Shown piece after piece: positions 10,793 through 23,200 of a stretch of 64,000 nt of DNA; within the stretch, counting starts at the first letter, position 1; each line of letters starts with the position of its first letter. This DNA is from Strigamia acuminata (Eukaryota > Arthropoda > Chilopoda > Geophilomorpha > Linotaeniidae): the NCBI GenBank assembly GCA_949358305.1, contig OX442314.1:186001-250000 (forward strand). Reading direction: 5' to 3'. The translations under genes were made by a program, and so were the position numbers. The notes beneath the pieces are model-generated. The model searched no databases and had not been told where the DNA came from. It saw only the letters and a program-made list of their open reading frames with translations.

Positions 10793-12773
10793 TTATTGAA
10801 CCGATAATAAGTGACGATGTAGGCGCCGATGGAAATGGCGGCAATGAGACGCACACATAGCTGACGAACATTCAAGGGCAGAGGAACGAAGCTCGATGGG
10901 GAGATTGTTCCAAGACGAGAAACAACGAAATGGGTACGATTTCGACAAATATGCAGTGATATGCGTGGCAGGTTCAAACATGTGTCTACGAGTGGTGCGA
11001 ACGAAGGCCTCCGGGTGGTATTGGTTGGTGATGAAATGCGCGGGATGAGCAGGGTCGCGGAGAGCATCACACAATGATGACAAATCAAAGAGGAGCAGTA
11101 GGTTGACCAATGACAATATCTTATGTTTTCTGCAGTGCGGTGTGATGTGGTCGTACCTCGGGATTTTAAAGGCGAAACGAAGCACGAGGTTATATGCAGT
11201 AATGAGGGGAATTTTAAATCTATGAGGGGACGAATTCCAAATCGGGGAAGCATACGTGATTTTAGGATGAATTTTGGTTTTAATATATGTTGACAATTCA
11301 GGCTGGGACAAAACTCGACGAAGTTTGTTAACAATGAAGCCTGACCGGGAGAGGAATTTTGTAAGGAGAGATATGTGTGGGGCAAATGTCAAGTGGGGGT
11401 CTAAGGTAAGACCAAGAATGGAAACCGAGTCGGTGGGGTTGGAGGACCGAGCATTAGGAACTCGTTTGAAAGTGACAATATTGGTTTTAGAGGGGTTGAG
11501 GCACATATCATGAGACGTATACCAGTCAGTTAGAATGGAGATGTCGGCTGAAAAGAGGTCGGAGGAAACAATATTAAGGTTTGATGGAGTCGTGCGGGAT
11601 AGAAAATTGTCATCAACGAACGAACGAATGCTGGAAGTCAGTGGAAGATCCAGAACAGGATTGGAGACAATGTTGTACAGCAAAGGTCCGAGCACAGAGC
11701 CTTGGGTCACACCACGGGTAGAAGGAAAAACAGTCTTTTTGGGGTCGGAGGCAATTTGGCATGACCGGTTGGAGAGGTACGACGAAAACAGTGACAGCGG
11801 GATAGGACCAATGGAGAGCTTTTCCAACGAAGAGAGGGTATGGGAGTGAGACGGGGTATCAAAAGCCTTGGATACATCAGTTTTCGCGATGTGAACATGA
11901 CGATGGGAGTCACAGCCACGAACGATTTCGAAGTAAAGAGTAAAGATGAGCTTCAGGGCGCTCGAACCGGGACGGGAACCATACTGATTAGGGGAAGAAT
12001 TTTTGGTGATGGTAGGGCGGATTTGAAGGAGGATACAACGATCAGCTAATTTTGATAAGGGAGGGAGAGAAGAAATAGGGCGAAAGTTAGAGATGAGGGA
12101 TTTATCACCACCTTTGTAAAGAGGAGTGATGACGGACTGTTTCCAGGCAGTGGGGTAGGTGGATGAGTCAATGATAGTATTGAAAATGTTGGTGAGGGGA
12201 AGGAGAATCGATGGCAACAGGTGTTTGATAGCAATACCAGGAATGCCGTCAGCAGAGAACTTCGATGTGAGGTTAGTATTCAGGGCAGCAAAGGCAATGT
12301 CAGCTGGAGTTACATACTTAAAGGAATTAAATGACGGTAATAAACACGGGGTTGGAGAAAAGGAAGGTGGAAAGTTAGGGATGGTAGTGTTGAGAGGGTT
12401 GTCGAGGAACTTAGCATACAACTCATAGATATTAGGGGAGTCGGGAAGACATGTAGTGGACGTCCTAGGTTTAACAAGGCGCCAAAAATTTTTTGAAGCC
12501 ATGACTAGTTGACGTTTATTACGCCGTACCATAGCCTTGAAGTGGCGACAGGCAATTTTGTGATCCGTGATGCAACCAGACTTACGACGGAGGAAGAGCA
12601 TAGTTTTGGTTTTTTGAAGAGTAGAAAGTTCAGCAGTCCACCAAGGTTTAGGGCGTTTGCGAGATAGGGAGGACGGGGATGCGTGTTTCAATAACAATTT
12701 ACGAATTTGGGTGCAAAAGAAAGAAACTTTGAAGTCAATGTCAGTCGAAGCGGTAAGAGGCTGCCGGGGTGCC
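10793..12773 (-). pseudogene. LINE ORF2, reverse transcriptase part
   Basis: Reverse transcriptase of the jockey/CR1-like LINE group. Motifs in order: KQSVITPLYKGGDKSLISNFRP (fingers), TDVSKAFDT (catalytic Asp of motif A), GVTQGSVLGPLLYN, and SFVDDNFLS with the catalytic Asp pair. The ORF is open to the stop at 10793. The 5' side runs into the foldback element at 12773. The continuation is the endonuclease part at 18530-19066. The spacing between the 7-bp duplications (5763 bp) is a multiple of three and both parts are in the same frame, so the ORF was uninterrupted before that insertion. Exact clade unresolved. Confidence 0.88.
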
Positions 12774-12944
12774 GTTCCAACGGCGAATCGTCCAAGGGCG
12801 AATCTGGCCATTCGGACGAAAGGCGAATTTTGACTTTATTCTGTCCAAAGCAGTCCCAATGGCAAATTTCTCCCAATTCGCCATTGGGACTGCTTTTGGA
12901 CCTTTCTAATGGCGAATTGGTAACCGATTCGCCATTGGAAACGC

Positions 12945-13290
12945 AGAAACGTTTCCAATGGCGAATATGTGCGTGTTGAAATTCGCCGTTGGAAACGCAA
13001 AAACGTGTCTAATGGCGAATAGGTGTAGATTGAAATTCGCCGTTGGAAACGCAAAAACGTTTTCAATGGCGAATACGTGTAGGTTGAAATTCGCCGTTGG
13101 AAACGCAAAAACGTTCCCAATGGCGAATACGTGTAGATTGAAATTCGCCGTTGGAAACGCAAAAACGTTTCCAATGGCGAATACGTGTAGGTTGAAATTC
13201 GCCGTTGGAAACGCAAAAACGTTTCCAATGGCGAATACGTGTAGGTTGAAATTTGCCATTGGAAAGGGTTTTGCGTTTCCAACGGCGAAT
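12945..13290. repeat. 54-bp tandem repeats, left arm of foldback element
   Basis: About six units of a 54-bp sequence containing GGCGAATACGTGTAGGTTG and TTCGCCGTTGGAAACGC. Each unit is itself partly palindromic (GGCGAAT/ATTCGCC). As 54 is a multiple of three, long periodic ORFs appear on both strands; they are not genes. Confidence 0.9.
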
Positions 13291-15225
13291 TGAAATTGAA
13301 CGCGCCTAGTGTGTATTTAAAGTGCTTGTGAGTCTCGAGCGAACGATTTGGTTTGTTTAATTCAAAGTGACCTTTATTTGTAACTCTAACTGGACGGAAT
13401 TTCGTTGAAATTTAGCAAATTCCGATGAGATTTTGCAATTTTTGAAAATTTTGGTGATTTCCGATGAACTTTACCGATTTTCGATGAAATTTCGTGATTT
13501 TCATCGAAAACTATTCGGAAAACGCGAATTTTTATACAAATTCATTCAAAAATCACTAAATTTCATCGAAAACTATTTAAAGAATGCTGTTTTTTAAGTG
13601 TTTTAAATGTTTGTGAACTTGCAAGGTGAAGGATCACTAAAATAGGTGGGTTCATTGGATGAAAATGACCAATTTCAAGTGTATTTGGTTCATTTCTATG
13701 TCAAATTGTATATAAACTCAGGTGAAATCGATTGGTTAATATACACATGATGTTTTTATAGTTAAAACAGGACCACAAATATTGAAGTTATTGAGAAAAG
13801 TTTTGGACGGAATTTCGTTGAAATTTAGCAAATTCCGATGAGATTTTGCAATTTTTGAAAATTTTGGTGATTTCCGATGAACTTTACCGATTTTCAATAA
13901 AATTTCGTGATTTTTTCAAAGATTAAACGTTTTCATCATGTTTTTAAGAAAAGAACAAATAAACAAATCAATCAATCAATCAATATCAAACAACATCTAA
14001 CAACATTGATAAAATTAACGCTATATTGGAAGAGTTATTCTGATTTTGATCAATTGATTGATTGTGTTGTTATTAGGAGGGAAAAATAAGGCACGAGTAG
14101 CTGCATTCAAAAATTAAAATATTTTGTGGTTTACTTCAATTAAAAAAAAGTGACATCATCTCCAGTCCTATTTATTAAATTAAACTATATTAATAATTTA
14201 TTCATAACTGTAAGTATATATTTATTATAATTATTTAAAAAAATCAAAATTTAAACTTAAAATACACTTAAACTAAAATTGTATTTTTAGTTTTGAATGC
14301 AGCTACTGAATCTCATGTGCAGTATATTACTTTTTACTACAAAGGGGTGGCCAACAACGGCTTGGGGCATTTTCCACATGTCCACTAACGAGGTCACAAA
14401 AGCAAGGTTTGATTTAGCAACAAAAATTATATTTTAACTGATTGTTGATTTGTTTATTCATTTTTGTTGTTTTTTTCTTATTAATATTCCGAAAACATTT
14501 AACACTTCCAAGAAACAATTAAAACATTAATTATTCTTTTTTTTGAAAACTTATATTTTAAAGTCTAAAAATATATCTTTTTGTTTCATTTCTTCTGGTA
14601 GAAGTTACTGGTGCTATCCTCTTGGTTATCCCTCCCCACCCCAACCTAGGGTCAATTTTGACCTCCAAAAGTATTTTTATTTTTTTTTCTCAAAAACTAT
14701 TGGAATTTTTATTCTGAAATTTCATGTATTTTCATTTAACATCATAACAAACAATAAAAAAATTAATAGATTTAAAAATCGCAATAATGGAAGCAGAAAT
14801 GCAAACTAAAAAATGCTCTTTTCTATCTCGAAATGAGATTTGTCTCATTCGACTGGAAATCAAAATCTCCACCTGCCTGCGTATTTTACTTTTCGATTTG
14901 GTCAAGAAAAAGTACCATTACGATCCACCAAAGTCGGTGACCACATGGCAAATTTGGTGGGAAATTTGAAAAAGACTGATTTTTAAAACTCAACAATTTT
15001 AATGTTTAAATAAGATTTCCTAAGTGTAATTTGCTGCTGAAAACGATGGCGTCGTTAGTTTTTTAATTAAATGTAGTTAAAAGGGAGAAAACAGCAAATT
15101 ACGGCAAAATAATAAGTAAACCGGAGCTCCACCTGGCGGAAGCCGTGACCGAAACGTAATGTAATGTAATGAAAATGGACAACTGGGTGGAAAATTTTAA
15201 AAAAATATATTTTAAAAAACTAACC

Positions 15226-15904
15226 GAAATAAAAAATTTCTCTCATAGCTTTGAAATAGCCTTAAAAACGGTTATGTACCGGTTTTAAATGAATAACTTA
15301 CGTGATATTGTTTAAAACCACTGTTGAAATTCGAACCGAGCAGTAATTGTTCCGCCATTACGATTTTCCAAAGTTTATAGATACCGCCACTATGTGACAT
15401 TATTTTTACGTCATCAACGACAAACAAGAACAGAAATTCCAACACCGATTTGCGATTTCACCATGGTTTTTAGTGAAAATTACCCGAAAAATAGAAAATC
15501 ACAGCAAATAATCCAAAATACCAGCAACCAAAATTTAAAAAAAATTACCCGAAAAATAGAAAATCACAGCAAATAATCCAAAATACCAGCAACCAAAAAT
15601 TTAAAAAAAATTAAAAAAAAAAAATAGCTGAAAATTATCAAAATAACCTAAAGTAACACCAAATAACAACAAAAAATTACCGAAAATAACAGAAAATAAC
15701 AGAAAATCATCAAAAATTACCAAAAAAAATAGGAAAGAACAGCAAATAATAGAAAAAAAATTGACGGTTTTAGGATTTAGTGTATTATTTTGGCGGTGAT
15801 AAGTTGGCAGTAAACAAGTAAACATTTGTAATGCAGGGAAGCATTACATATTAGGTTTCTAAACCCCTTCTACACTTTTCTTTGATCATTTCGGTTATTT
15901 TTTT
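15226..15904. other. Loop of the foldback element
   Basis: Single-copy spacer between the inverted arms. It is A/T-rich and contains a short tandem duplication around 15479-15600 (AATAGAAAATCACAGCAAAT). No coding potential was seen. Confidence 0.6.
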
Positions 15905-16520
15905 AAAATATTTTTTTTTAAAATTTTCCACCCAGTTGTCCATTTTCATTACATTACATTACGTTTCGGTCACGGCTTCCGCCAGGTGGCGCTCCGGTTT
16001 ACTTATTATTTTGCCGTAATTTGCTGTTTTCTCCCTTTTAACTAAATTTAATTAAAAAACTAACGACGCCATCGTTTTTAGCGCCAAATTACACTTAGGA
16101 AATCTTATTTAAACATTAAAATTGTTTAGTTTTAAAAATCAGTCTTTTTCAAATTTCCCACCAAATTTGCCATGTGGTCACCGACTTTGGTGGATCATAA
16201 TGGTACTTTTTCTTGACCAAATCGAAAACTAAAATACGCAGGCAGGTGGAGATTTTGATTTCCAGTCGAATGAGACTGGTTTAAAAATTTACAAATCTCA
16301 TTTCGAGATAGAAAAGAGCATTTTTTGGTTTGCATTTCTGCTTCCATTATTGCGATTTTTAAATCTATTAATTTTTTTATTGTTTGTTATGATGTTAAAT
16401 GAAAATACATGAAATTTCAGAATAAAAATTCCAATAGTTTTTGAGAAAAAAAAATAAAAACACTTTTGGAGGTCAAAATTGACCCTAGGTTGGGGTGGGG
16501 AGGGATAACCAATAGGATAG

Positions 16521-16725
16521 TGGAGTGTTCCGCTCATTTTTATTCCTCCACATCTGTGTATGAAGTAGTCACCCCCCTCTGGGTGACTTGACCCTCCTTG
16601 TTTTAAGAGAGTAATAAAAGACTCTAGTTGTTCTTAGTTGTTCCTCACCAACTCAATGGCTGCCATCTTTTGACATTTCAACAAATGCATATAACACATC
16701 ACAAAACCACCGAAGGGACACATTA
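16521..16725. mobile_element. 205-bp insert in foldback right arm, possible solo LTR
   Basis: The sequence is absent from the matching place in the left arm (about 14600-14620), which keeps a single GATAG. Here GATAG is duplicated at 16516-16520 and 16726-16730. It begins TGGAGTGTTCC, ends GGACACATTA and contains an AATAAA signal near 16610 followed by 'GGCTGCCATCTTTT', similar to the LTR ends of the copia elements nearby. A 5-bp duplication fits a solo LTR, but the ends are not a canonical TG...CA. Confidence 0.55.
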
Positions 16726-17689
16726 GATAGCATCAGTAAGTTCTACCAGAAGAAATGAAACAAAAAGATATATTTTTAGACTTTAAAATATAAGTTTTCA
16801 AAAAAAAGAATAATTAATGTTTTAATTGTTTCTTGGAAGTGTTAAATGTTTTCGGAATATTAATAAGAAAAAAACAACAAAAATGAATAAACAAATCAAC
16901 AATCAGTTAAAATATAATTTTTGTTGCTAAATCAAACCTTGCTTCTGTGACCTCGTTAGTGGACATGTGGAAAATGCCCCAAGCCGTTGTTGGCCACCCC
17001 TTTGTAGTAAAAAGTGATATAAATAAAAACACACTGCACATGAGATTCAGTAGCTGCATTCAAAACTAAAAATACAATTTTAGTTTAAGTGTATTTTAAG
17101 TTTAAATTTTGATTTTTTTAAATAATTATAATAAATATATACTTACAGTTTTGAATAAATTATTAATATAGTTTAATTTAATAAATAGGACTGGAGATGA
17201 TGTCACTTTTTTTTTAATTGAAATAAACCACAAAATATTTTAATTTTTGAATGCAGCTACTCGTGCCTTATTTTTCCCTCCTAATAACAACACGATCAAT
17301 CAATTGATCAAAATCAGAATAACTCTTCCAATATGGCGTTAATTTTATCAATGTTGTTAGATAGAATAAAATGAAATGATTGGTTACAAGAATTGGCGGA
17401 ATTATTTTGATATTGATTGATTGATTGATTTGTTTATTTGTTCTTTTCTTAAAAACATGATGAAAATGTTTAATCTTTGAAAAAATCACGAAATTTCATC
17501 GAAAATCTGTAAGTTCATCGGAAATCACCAAAATTTACAAAAAAATTGCAAAATCTCATCGGAATTTGCTAAATTTCAACGAAATTCCGTCCAGTTAGAG
17601 TTACAAATAAAGATCACTTTGAATTAAACAAACCAAATCGTTCGCTCGAGACTCACAAGCACTTTAAATACACACTAGGCGCGTTCAAT

Positions 17690-18345
17690 TTCAATTCGCC
17701 GTTAGAAACGCAAAACCCTTTCCAATGGCAAATTTCAACCTAAACATATTCGCCATTGGAAACGTTTTTGCGTTTCCAACGACGAATTTCAACCTACACG
17801 TATTCGCCATTGGGAACGTTTTTGCGTTTCCAACGGCGAATTTCAACCTACACGTATTCGCCATTGGAAACGATTTTGCGTTTCCAATGGCGAATTTCAA
17901 CCTACACGTATTCGCCATTGGGAACGTTTTTGCGTTTCCAACGGCGAATTTCAACCTACACGTATTCGCCATTGGAAACGTTTTTGCGTTTCCAACGGCG
18001 AATTTCAACCTACCGTACACGTATTCGCCATTGGGAACGTTTTTGCGTTTCCAACGGCGAATTTCAACCTACACGTATTCGCCATTGGAAACGTTTTTGC
18101 GTTTCCAACGGCGAATTTCAACCTACCGTACACGTATTCGCCATTGGGAACGTTTTTGCGTTTCCAACGGCGAATTTCAACCTACACGTATTCGCCATTG
18201 GAAACGTTTTTGCGTTTCCAACGGCGAATTTCAACCTACACGTATTCGCCATTGGAAACGTTTTTGCGTTTCCAACGGCGAATTTCAACCTACACGTATT
18301 CGCCATTGGAAACGTTTTTGCGTTTCCAATGGCGAATTTTATATT
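17690..18345. repeat. 54-bp tandem repeats, right arm of foldback element
   Basis: About twelve units, the inverted complement of the left-arm array and about twice as long. Two units carry an extra 4-bp CGTA-type insertion (CCTACCGTACACG), marking a local two-unit duplication. Confidence 0.9.
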
Positions 18346-18529
18346 TCAAACAAATTTTCCACATTCGCCCTTGGAACAGGAAAATATGTTTCCAATGGCA
18401 AATAGCAGAAATGGCACTCAAAAAACGTTTCCAATGGCGAATTTTATTAAATTCGCCATTGGAAACGTCAAAATAGGTTTCCAACGGCGAATTTTAGAAA
18501 TTCGCCCTTACGCGATTCGCCGTTGGAAC

Positions 18530-19066
18530 GGGTACCCAATCAATTAAAGACAATTGAGATCGAATTAACTCCCAGTTACATTTATTAAAAGCATACATGG
18601 GGGTACGGAGAGGTGGGGGAGGGGTGGGGGGTTTAGGAATGGACAATGATAGCAGGACGACTTTGTGGTCGAGCATATCAAGATCGAACAAGGTACACGA
18701 GGTCATGACTAAATGGTTGGAGATAAAAATTTGGTCAATTAAAGTGGCAGTAGTGTTGCAAACACGAGTGGGTTTGGAGATTGTGGGAGACAAGTCAGCA
18801 CTAGCCATGAATCTAACAACGTCGTCATTGGACAAATTAACAAGAAAGTTGTGGTTAAAGTCACCAGCAACGATAGTAGAAAGGTTTGGGGAAAAGTGTT
18901 CGGTGAAAATGTCAAAAATGTGAGAAAGCGGCCAAGAAGAAGTACGATACAGTATAATTATCTGGGTAACGAAGCTCGAAGAAGACAAGACACCGAACAG
19001 AAATTCGGCACCATCAGACTCAAATGAAATTTGGGAGGTAAAAGTGTAAAAGTCTCTAAAAAACAA
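18530..19066 (-). pseudogene. LINE endonuclease domain, 5'-truncated
   Basis: C-terminal part of an apurinic/apyrimidinic-type endonuclease: the VAGDFN motif is followed downstream by LIDQIFIS and LDHKVVLLSLS, which match the D..H active-site region of LINE endonucleases. The N-terminal catalytic motifs are missing because of 5' truncation. It joins in frame with the reverse transcriptase part across the foldback insertion. Confidence 0.8.
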
Positions 19067-19069
19067 TTA

Positions 19070-19289
19070 GTAAAGTTTTATTATTTTAGAGTGTTTGTTT
19101 ACACTTTACAGCACCTTAAGTGCTATTGTCATTACATTCAGCGCATATAAGCGGCATTTGGCCGCGCGCTTTTGGTCCCGGCAATTTGTAGCATCGTCGC
19201 TACGTCCGTGTCAGCGACACGGCGCCCGCGCACGTTTCCACGCTTCGGTTTGCACCGAATTTTGCGCTGCTCTCCTCTGCTGCCCTTCA
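19070..19289 (+). repeat. Copia-1 left LTR, 3' segment
   Basis: Last 220 bp of the left LTR, reading the same as 25775-25994 and ending CTGCCCTTCA. Confidence 0.95.
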
Positions 19290-19291
19290 AT

Positions 19292-19307
19292 TGGTAGCAG
19301 AGGATGG
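19292..19307 (+). promoter_or_regulatory. Copia-1 primer binding site
   Basis: TGGTAGCAGAGGATGG lies 2 bp after the left LTR and complements the 3' end (CTCTGCTACCA) of an initiator-Met tRNA, the usual primer of many copia elements. Confidence 0.85.
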
Positions 19308-20216
19308 TTTAGCTATTCTTTTGCCACTAATTTTCGCCGAAAATTCAGCGAATTTTCGCGAATTTCGCGGCGAATTTTTCGTTTTAGGTTTACGTCGATT
19401 TCCGGCCCGATTTCCGTGAGAAGAACGTCGCCGCTACGTTACCGACGTTCCAGAGCAGTCTGTGCTGTTTTCCACGCGATCCTGCATTTAATTTCGACCA
19501 TAATTCCGCGGTCTCGCGAATTTTGAGTCGAATTTTTTATTTATTTTCAGTTTTTGTCGATTTGCGACACGACAACGCTAAAATAGCGTCTTTTCATCGA
19601 GAAACGAGACGATTCTCGCTGTGTCATACCCCGGCGTATGCACAGTATCGACGATCTGATTTATTACGACGAATTTTTGGCGTATTTTCGTGAAGAGCCT
19701 CATTTAATGAGAAGAATTTGGATTTTCGAATCCAAATTAGCGCTTTTAACGGGTTTTTCGAGAAAACCCGCTCGTGCCTTTATCACGAGCTCGCGTGACG
19801 TTACGCGAGAGATTCATCAACTTTTCTCCTTCCCTGTCGTGAAACTTTGTTATTTTAAGATATTATTTAAGGCTTTTGGTTGGTTCCCTATTAGAATCGG
19901 TGCAGCCCTTCGGACAAGTCTGTCCAAGCTGCATTTGTATTCTAGAGTGAGGCTGAGCCCTGCGCCACCTAGTATTCCCGCGATCCCAGGCGATCTCAAA
20001 GGACACTAGGGGGACACTCACTCTAGGTTATCAGCTGATTGTAGCATCGGCTTCCAATTTGTGGTTTTCCGCCTCGAAAGTGCTTGTGCTTCGGTTAGTG
20101 TTTGTGATCGTGACGTCGGATTGTGTAGTGCTACGAGTGTCTTCTACTACGCCCGTACCACTCTCTACGCCTTTGTGTTTTCGCGGTGTGCAAGGTCGAA
20201 GGATTTTCACGCCAGG
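19308..20216 (+). other. Copia-1 5' leader
   Basis: About 0.9 kb between primer site and gag start. No conserved frame is seen, and the overlapping open frames are short. It is a long untranslated leader, as also found in Copia-2. Confidence 0.7.
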
Positions 20217-23200
20217 ATGCAGAAATCCGGCTACGCGGAACCAACGGCTGGGAAATGTCCGATGCTAGGAATAAACAATTACGAACAATGGCGTCGTTCC
20301 ATGTGCATGCTCTTAAAGTCAGAAGGCCTTTGGAGACATGTCACCGAAGAAAAGGAGGCCGAATATTTATTGACATTAACCCCGAAAGAGACTGAGAAAT
20401 ATAAACTGAAGAAAGACAAGGCGTTGGGACACATTTATTGTTACGTGAGCGAAGCAAAACGCTCCACACTGGACAACGCCAATACCCCGAAAGAAGCTTG
20501 GGACATTTTGTCGAAAATCTTCGCTCCCAGTTCTCTGGCTCGTCAAGCAGCCATGAGATGGCAATTTCTGGGATTACACCTCGAGCCAAACGAGGATATG
20601 GTCGATTTCGTGAGTCGCGTTAATCTGCACGTACGCCAACTACGAGACATGGAAGAAGAAGTGTCGGAGAAGCATCACGCTTACCAATACTTACATCGTC
20701 TACCTCCGGAATATGCGCAAGCCACGTTTGCGATATACAATTGGCCCGTGGCAAATTTTACACCGGACAAAGTATCCGAACAGCTCATATCCGAATACCT
20801 TCGCCTCAAATCCGTAGGACTACATAACGTGTCGGCGTCAGCTCACGCGGCTAATCAAAATCCGCAACAATCTCGCCAAGGTTCTCGTCCGCGTCGTCCA
20901 TTATCGCAGGTCAAATGCTTTAACTGTGACGAAATGGGTCACTATGCGAATAAGTGCCCATATCCTAAACGCGACAACCGGAATCAACAACCGACAGCTT
21001 CTTTCCAACGCTCTCGCAGCAAGAGCAAGAAGCGTGGCAAGAACTCGGCTCCCAAACCCGAGGACAATCGCCCGAGAGGAAGTTCTCATCCGGTTCGCAA
21101 CGCAGTGTTTTTCGTGAACGCTCCGCCGATGATTGAACGTCCCGTTGCCCATCTGATGCAGTCACATGAATGGATAGTCGACTGCGGCGCCACTGACCAT
21201 GTTTCCCACGTACGGTCGTGGTTTTCTGATTTCTCAGACATCGTCCCTTTTGACATCGAGTTGGGACAAGGGAAATCACAAGTGACTGGCCGAGGAAATG
21301 TCCTATTGCAGACTCGTGTGGACAATTCTCACTGCAATGTGACATTAACGAATGTGCTTTATGCACCCAATTTCGAGGCAAATCTAATCTCCGTCTCGAG
21401 GATCGACAAGACTAGTCACCATATCCACACCTATAACGGGGAGATCAACATTTATAAATCGAACATTGCTGAAACAATTCTCAGAGCAAAGGAGAAGGGA
21501 GGATTGTATTACCTGGATGGGTTGTGTACAAATCCAACGGTTGCCACTACGTCTTCACAGATAATCCAACAACCGCCAGTACAGACATTTGTTACGACGG
21601 AAGTTGACTTCGTGAATATTCCAAAGGCGAAGAAGCAGAAGGCTATGCAACGAAACATCACGGATTTTAGGATTCAAATGCCGCCATTGCCTGCGACTGA
21701 GGTGCCAACGTCAATTTCGGTTGCCACTAATCCTTTACCCGTGCCACAATCCTTGCCCATCCACATCAACCCTCCAATCCAATCCTACGCCAACGCAATC
21801 CAGCACATTCCATCTAGTCCTCCACCTGTTACATTTCCTCTTCCTATCCAATCCGCTGGTAACCCTTCTCAATCACAAAAGAAGGTTATTCCAAATCCTG
21901 TTCAAACGCCAAAGAAAACCCTTGCCAATCCTGCCTCCGTAAAAGACGCAACTGGTTTGTGGCATAGTCGCCTAGGACATTTGCACACCAATGCGATGCG
22001 ATTGTTGGCGAACAACGACCAGGTATATGGACTCGAACCCGCGGAAGTATCACAGGAACTGGCGTGCAATGATTGCCGACTTGCAAAGTCCATAAGGGCT
22101 TCTCACAAGCCTGATCTGCATCCTTCAACTTCAAAGCCACTTGATCTCCTGCACATGGATGTCTGGGGGCCAAATCCGGTTCCTTCATTTGGTGGCGCAC
22201 GATTCGTTTTTACGGTTATTGATGACGCGACGCGATATACGTGGATCACCCCTTTAGCCCAGAAATCCCAAGTCTTCTCATGTTTTAAGGACTTCGTCGC
22301 CCGAGTCGAGTGTGTTGCAAACACACGCGTGAAAGCCATTCGATCTGATAGGGGCGGCGAATTCATGTCCAACGATTTTCTGCAATATCTAAAGGAGAGA
22401 GGGATCCAGGGTCAGCGGACTAACCCTTCGAGCCCTCAAATGAACGGCACAGCCGAAAGGATCAACCGAACGATGGCTGACCATCTCCGGGCTGTTCTTG
22501 AAGAAACCAAACTTCCTGCCGGTTTATGGGCCGAAATCGCTGTCAATTTCGCATACATCAAGAACCGCAGTCCACATTCTCGTTTGAACAATCAAGTCCC
22601 ATATATCCTTTGGCGCCAGCGTGCTCTTTCGTTACGTCATCTGAGGAAAGTTGGATCCAAGTGCTGGGTGCACTTTACTGCACCGGGACGCAAAAAGCTT
22701 GATCCCCGTGCTTGGGAAGGTTTCCTTGTGGGATACGCCACTGGCACACGTGGTTATCGAGTGTGGAACCCTATAGACAATAGCGTAACGGAATCAATCC
22801 ATGTACGCATTGATGAACATCAGTCATATCGGAAGTCGCTTAAAACGCGGAATGGTCATCGCCAAGAGACATTCACAGAACCCGAAGTTGGTCAACAACA
22901 ACAACAGAGAGTGTAGTTTGACGACACCGTTTATTTGGATTGGCCGAAAGTCGAATCTGATGATGATTCATCGAGTGACGATGATGACGATGATGATAAC
23001 GGGAATGGATCCGTTTCGAAATCGATATCGATTCCCTGTGTTCACCTTTCCCCGTTGAGAACGCCTGAACGTCAATTAATAGAGGCGTGTGCGCTGGCAT
23101 TACCAGATTCAGCGAGTATGGGACGATCAATATCGTATCCCATTCTTTATCAAGAGGAAGGCCAAGACACTGATGAAGATGTTGAACAGATCGGCGAAGA

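Larger units (their letters stand above)
12774..18529. mobile_element. Large foldback element with minisatellite arms (Galileo/FB-like)
   Basis: Termini GTTCCAACGGCGAATCG (12774-12790) and its exact complement (18513-18529) define a terminal inverted repeat. The flanks GGGTGCC (12767-12773) and GGGTACC (18530-18536) look like a 7-bp target duplication with one later change. Each arm starts with 54-bp tandem units, followed by about 1.9 kb of inverted sequence (13290-15225 against 15905-17690) and a roughly 680-bp unique loop. Long inverted repeats built of tandem units resemble Drosophila FB/Galileo elements, and the 7-bp duplication fits the P superfamily to which Galileo belongs. No transposase frame is present. 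Confidence 0.75.
10710..19069 (-). mobile_element. Non-LTR (LINE) retrotransposon, 5'-truncated
   Basis: A LINE in minus orientation, inserted in the Copia-1 left LTR. Its 3' end is the (TAAA)n tail read on the minus strand (plus 10710-10733). The 5' end at about 19069 lies inside the endonuclease domain, so the element is 5'-truncated as is common. Target duplication is at most TTA. The ORF codes for the rest of an apurinic-type endonuclease and a complete reverse transcriptase core. The foldback element 12774-18529 splits it. Confidence 0.85.

Noticed and set aside
12836-13293. ORFs with repeated KFAVGNAKTFPMANTC or HVFAIGNVFAFPTAN peptides
   Set aside because: They arise from the 54-bp tandem units of the foldback arm, a multiple of three, and are open on both strands.
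17691-18547. ORFs of 226 and 263 residues, and a CRISPR-like appearance of the array
   Set aside because: Same 54-bp satellite in the other arm. Units have no unique spacers of constant length, and the genome is animal, so this is not a CRISPR array.
20341-21381. Several minus-strand ORFs opposite Copia-1 gag
   Set aside because: Shadows of the coding strand; no motif and they stop at random.
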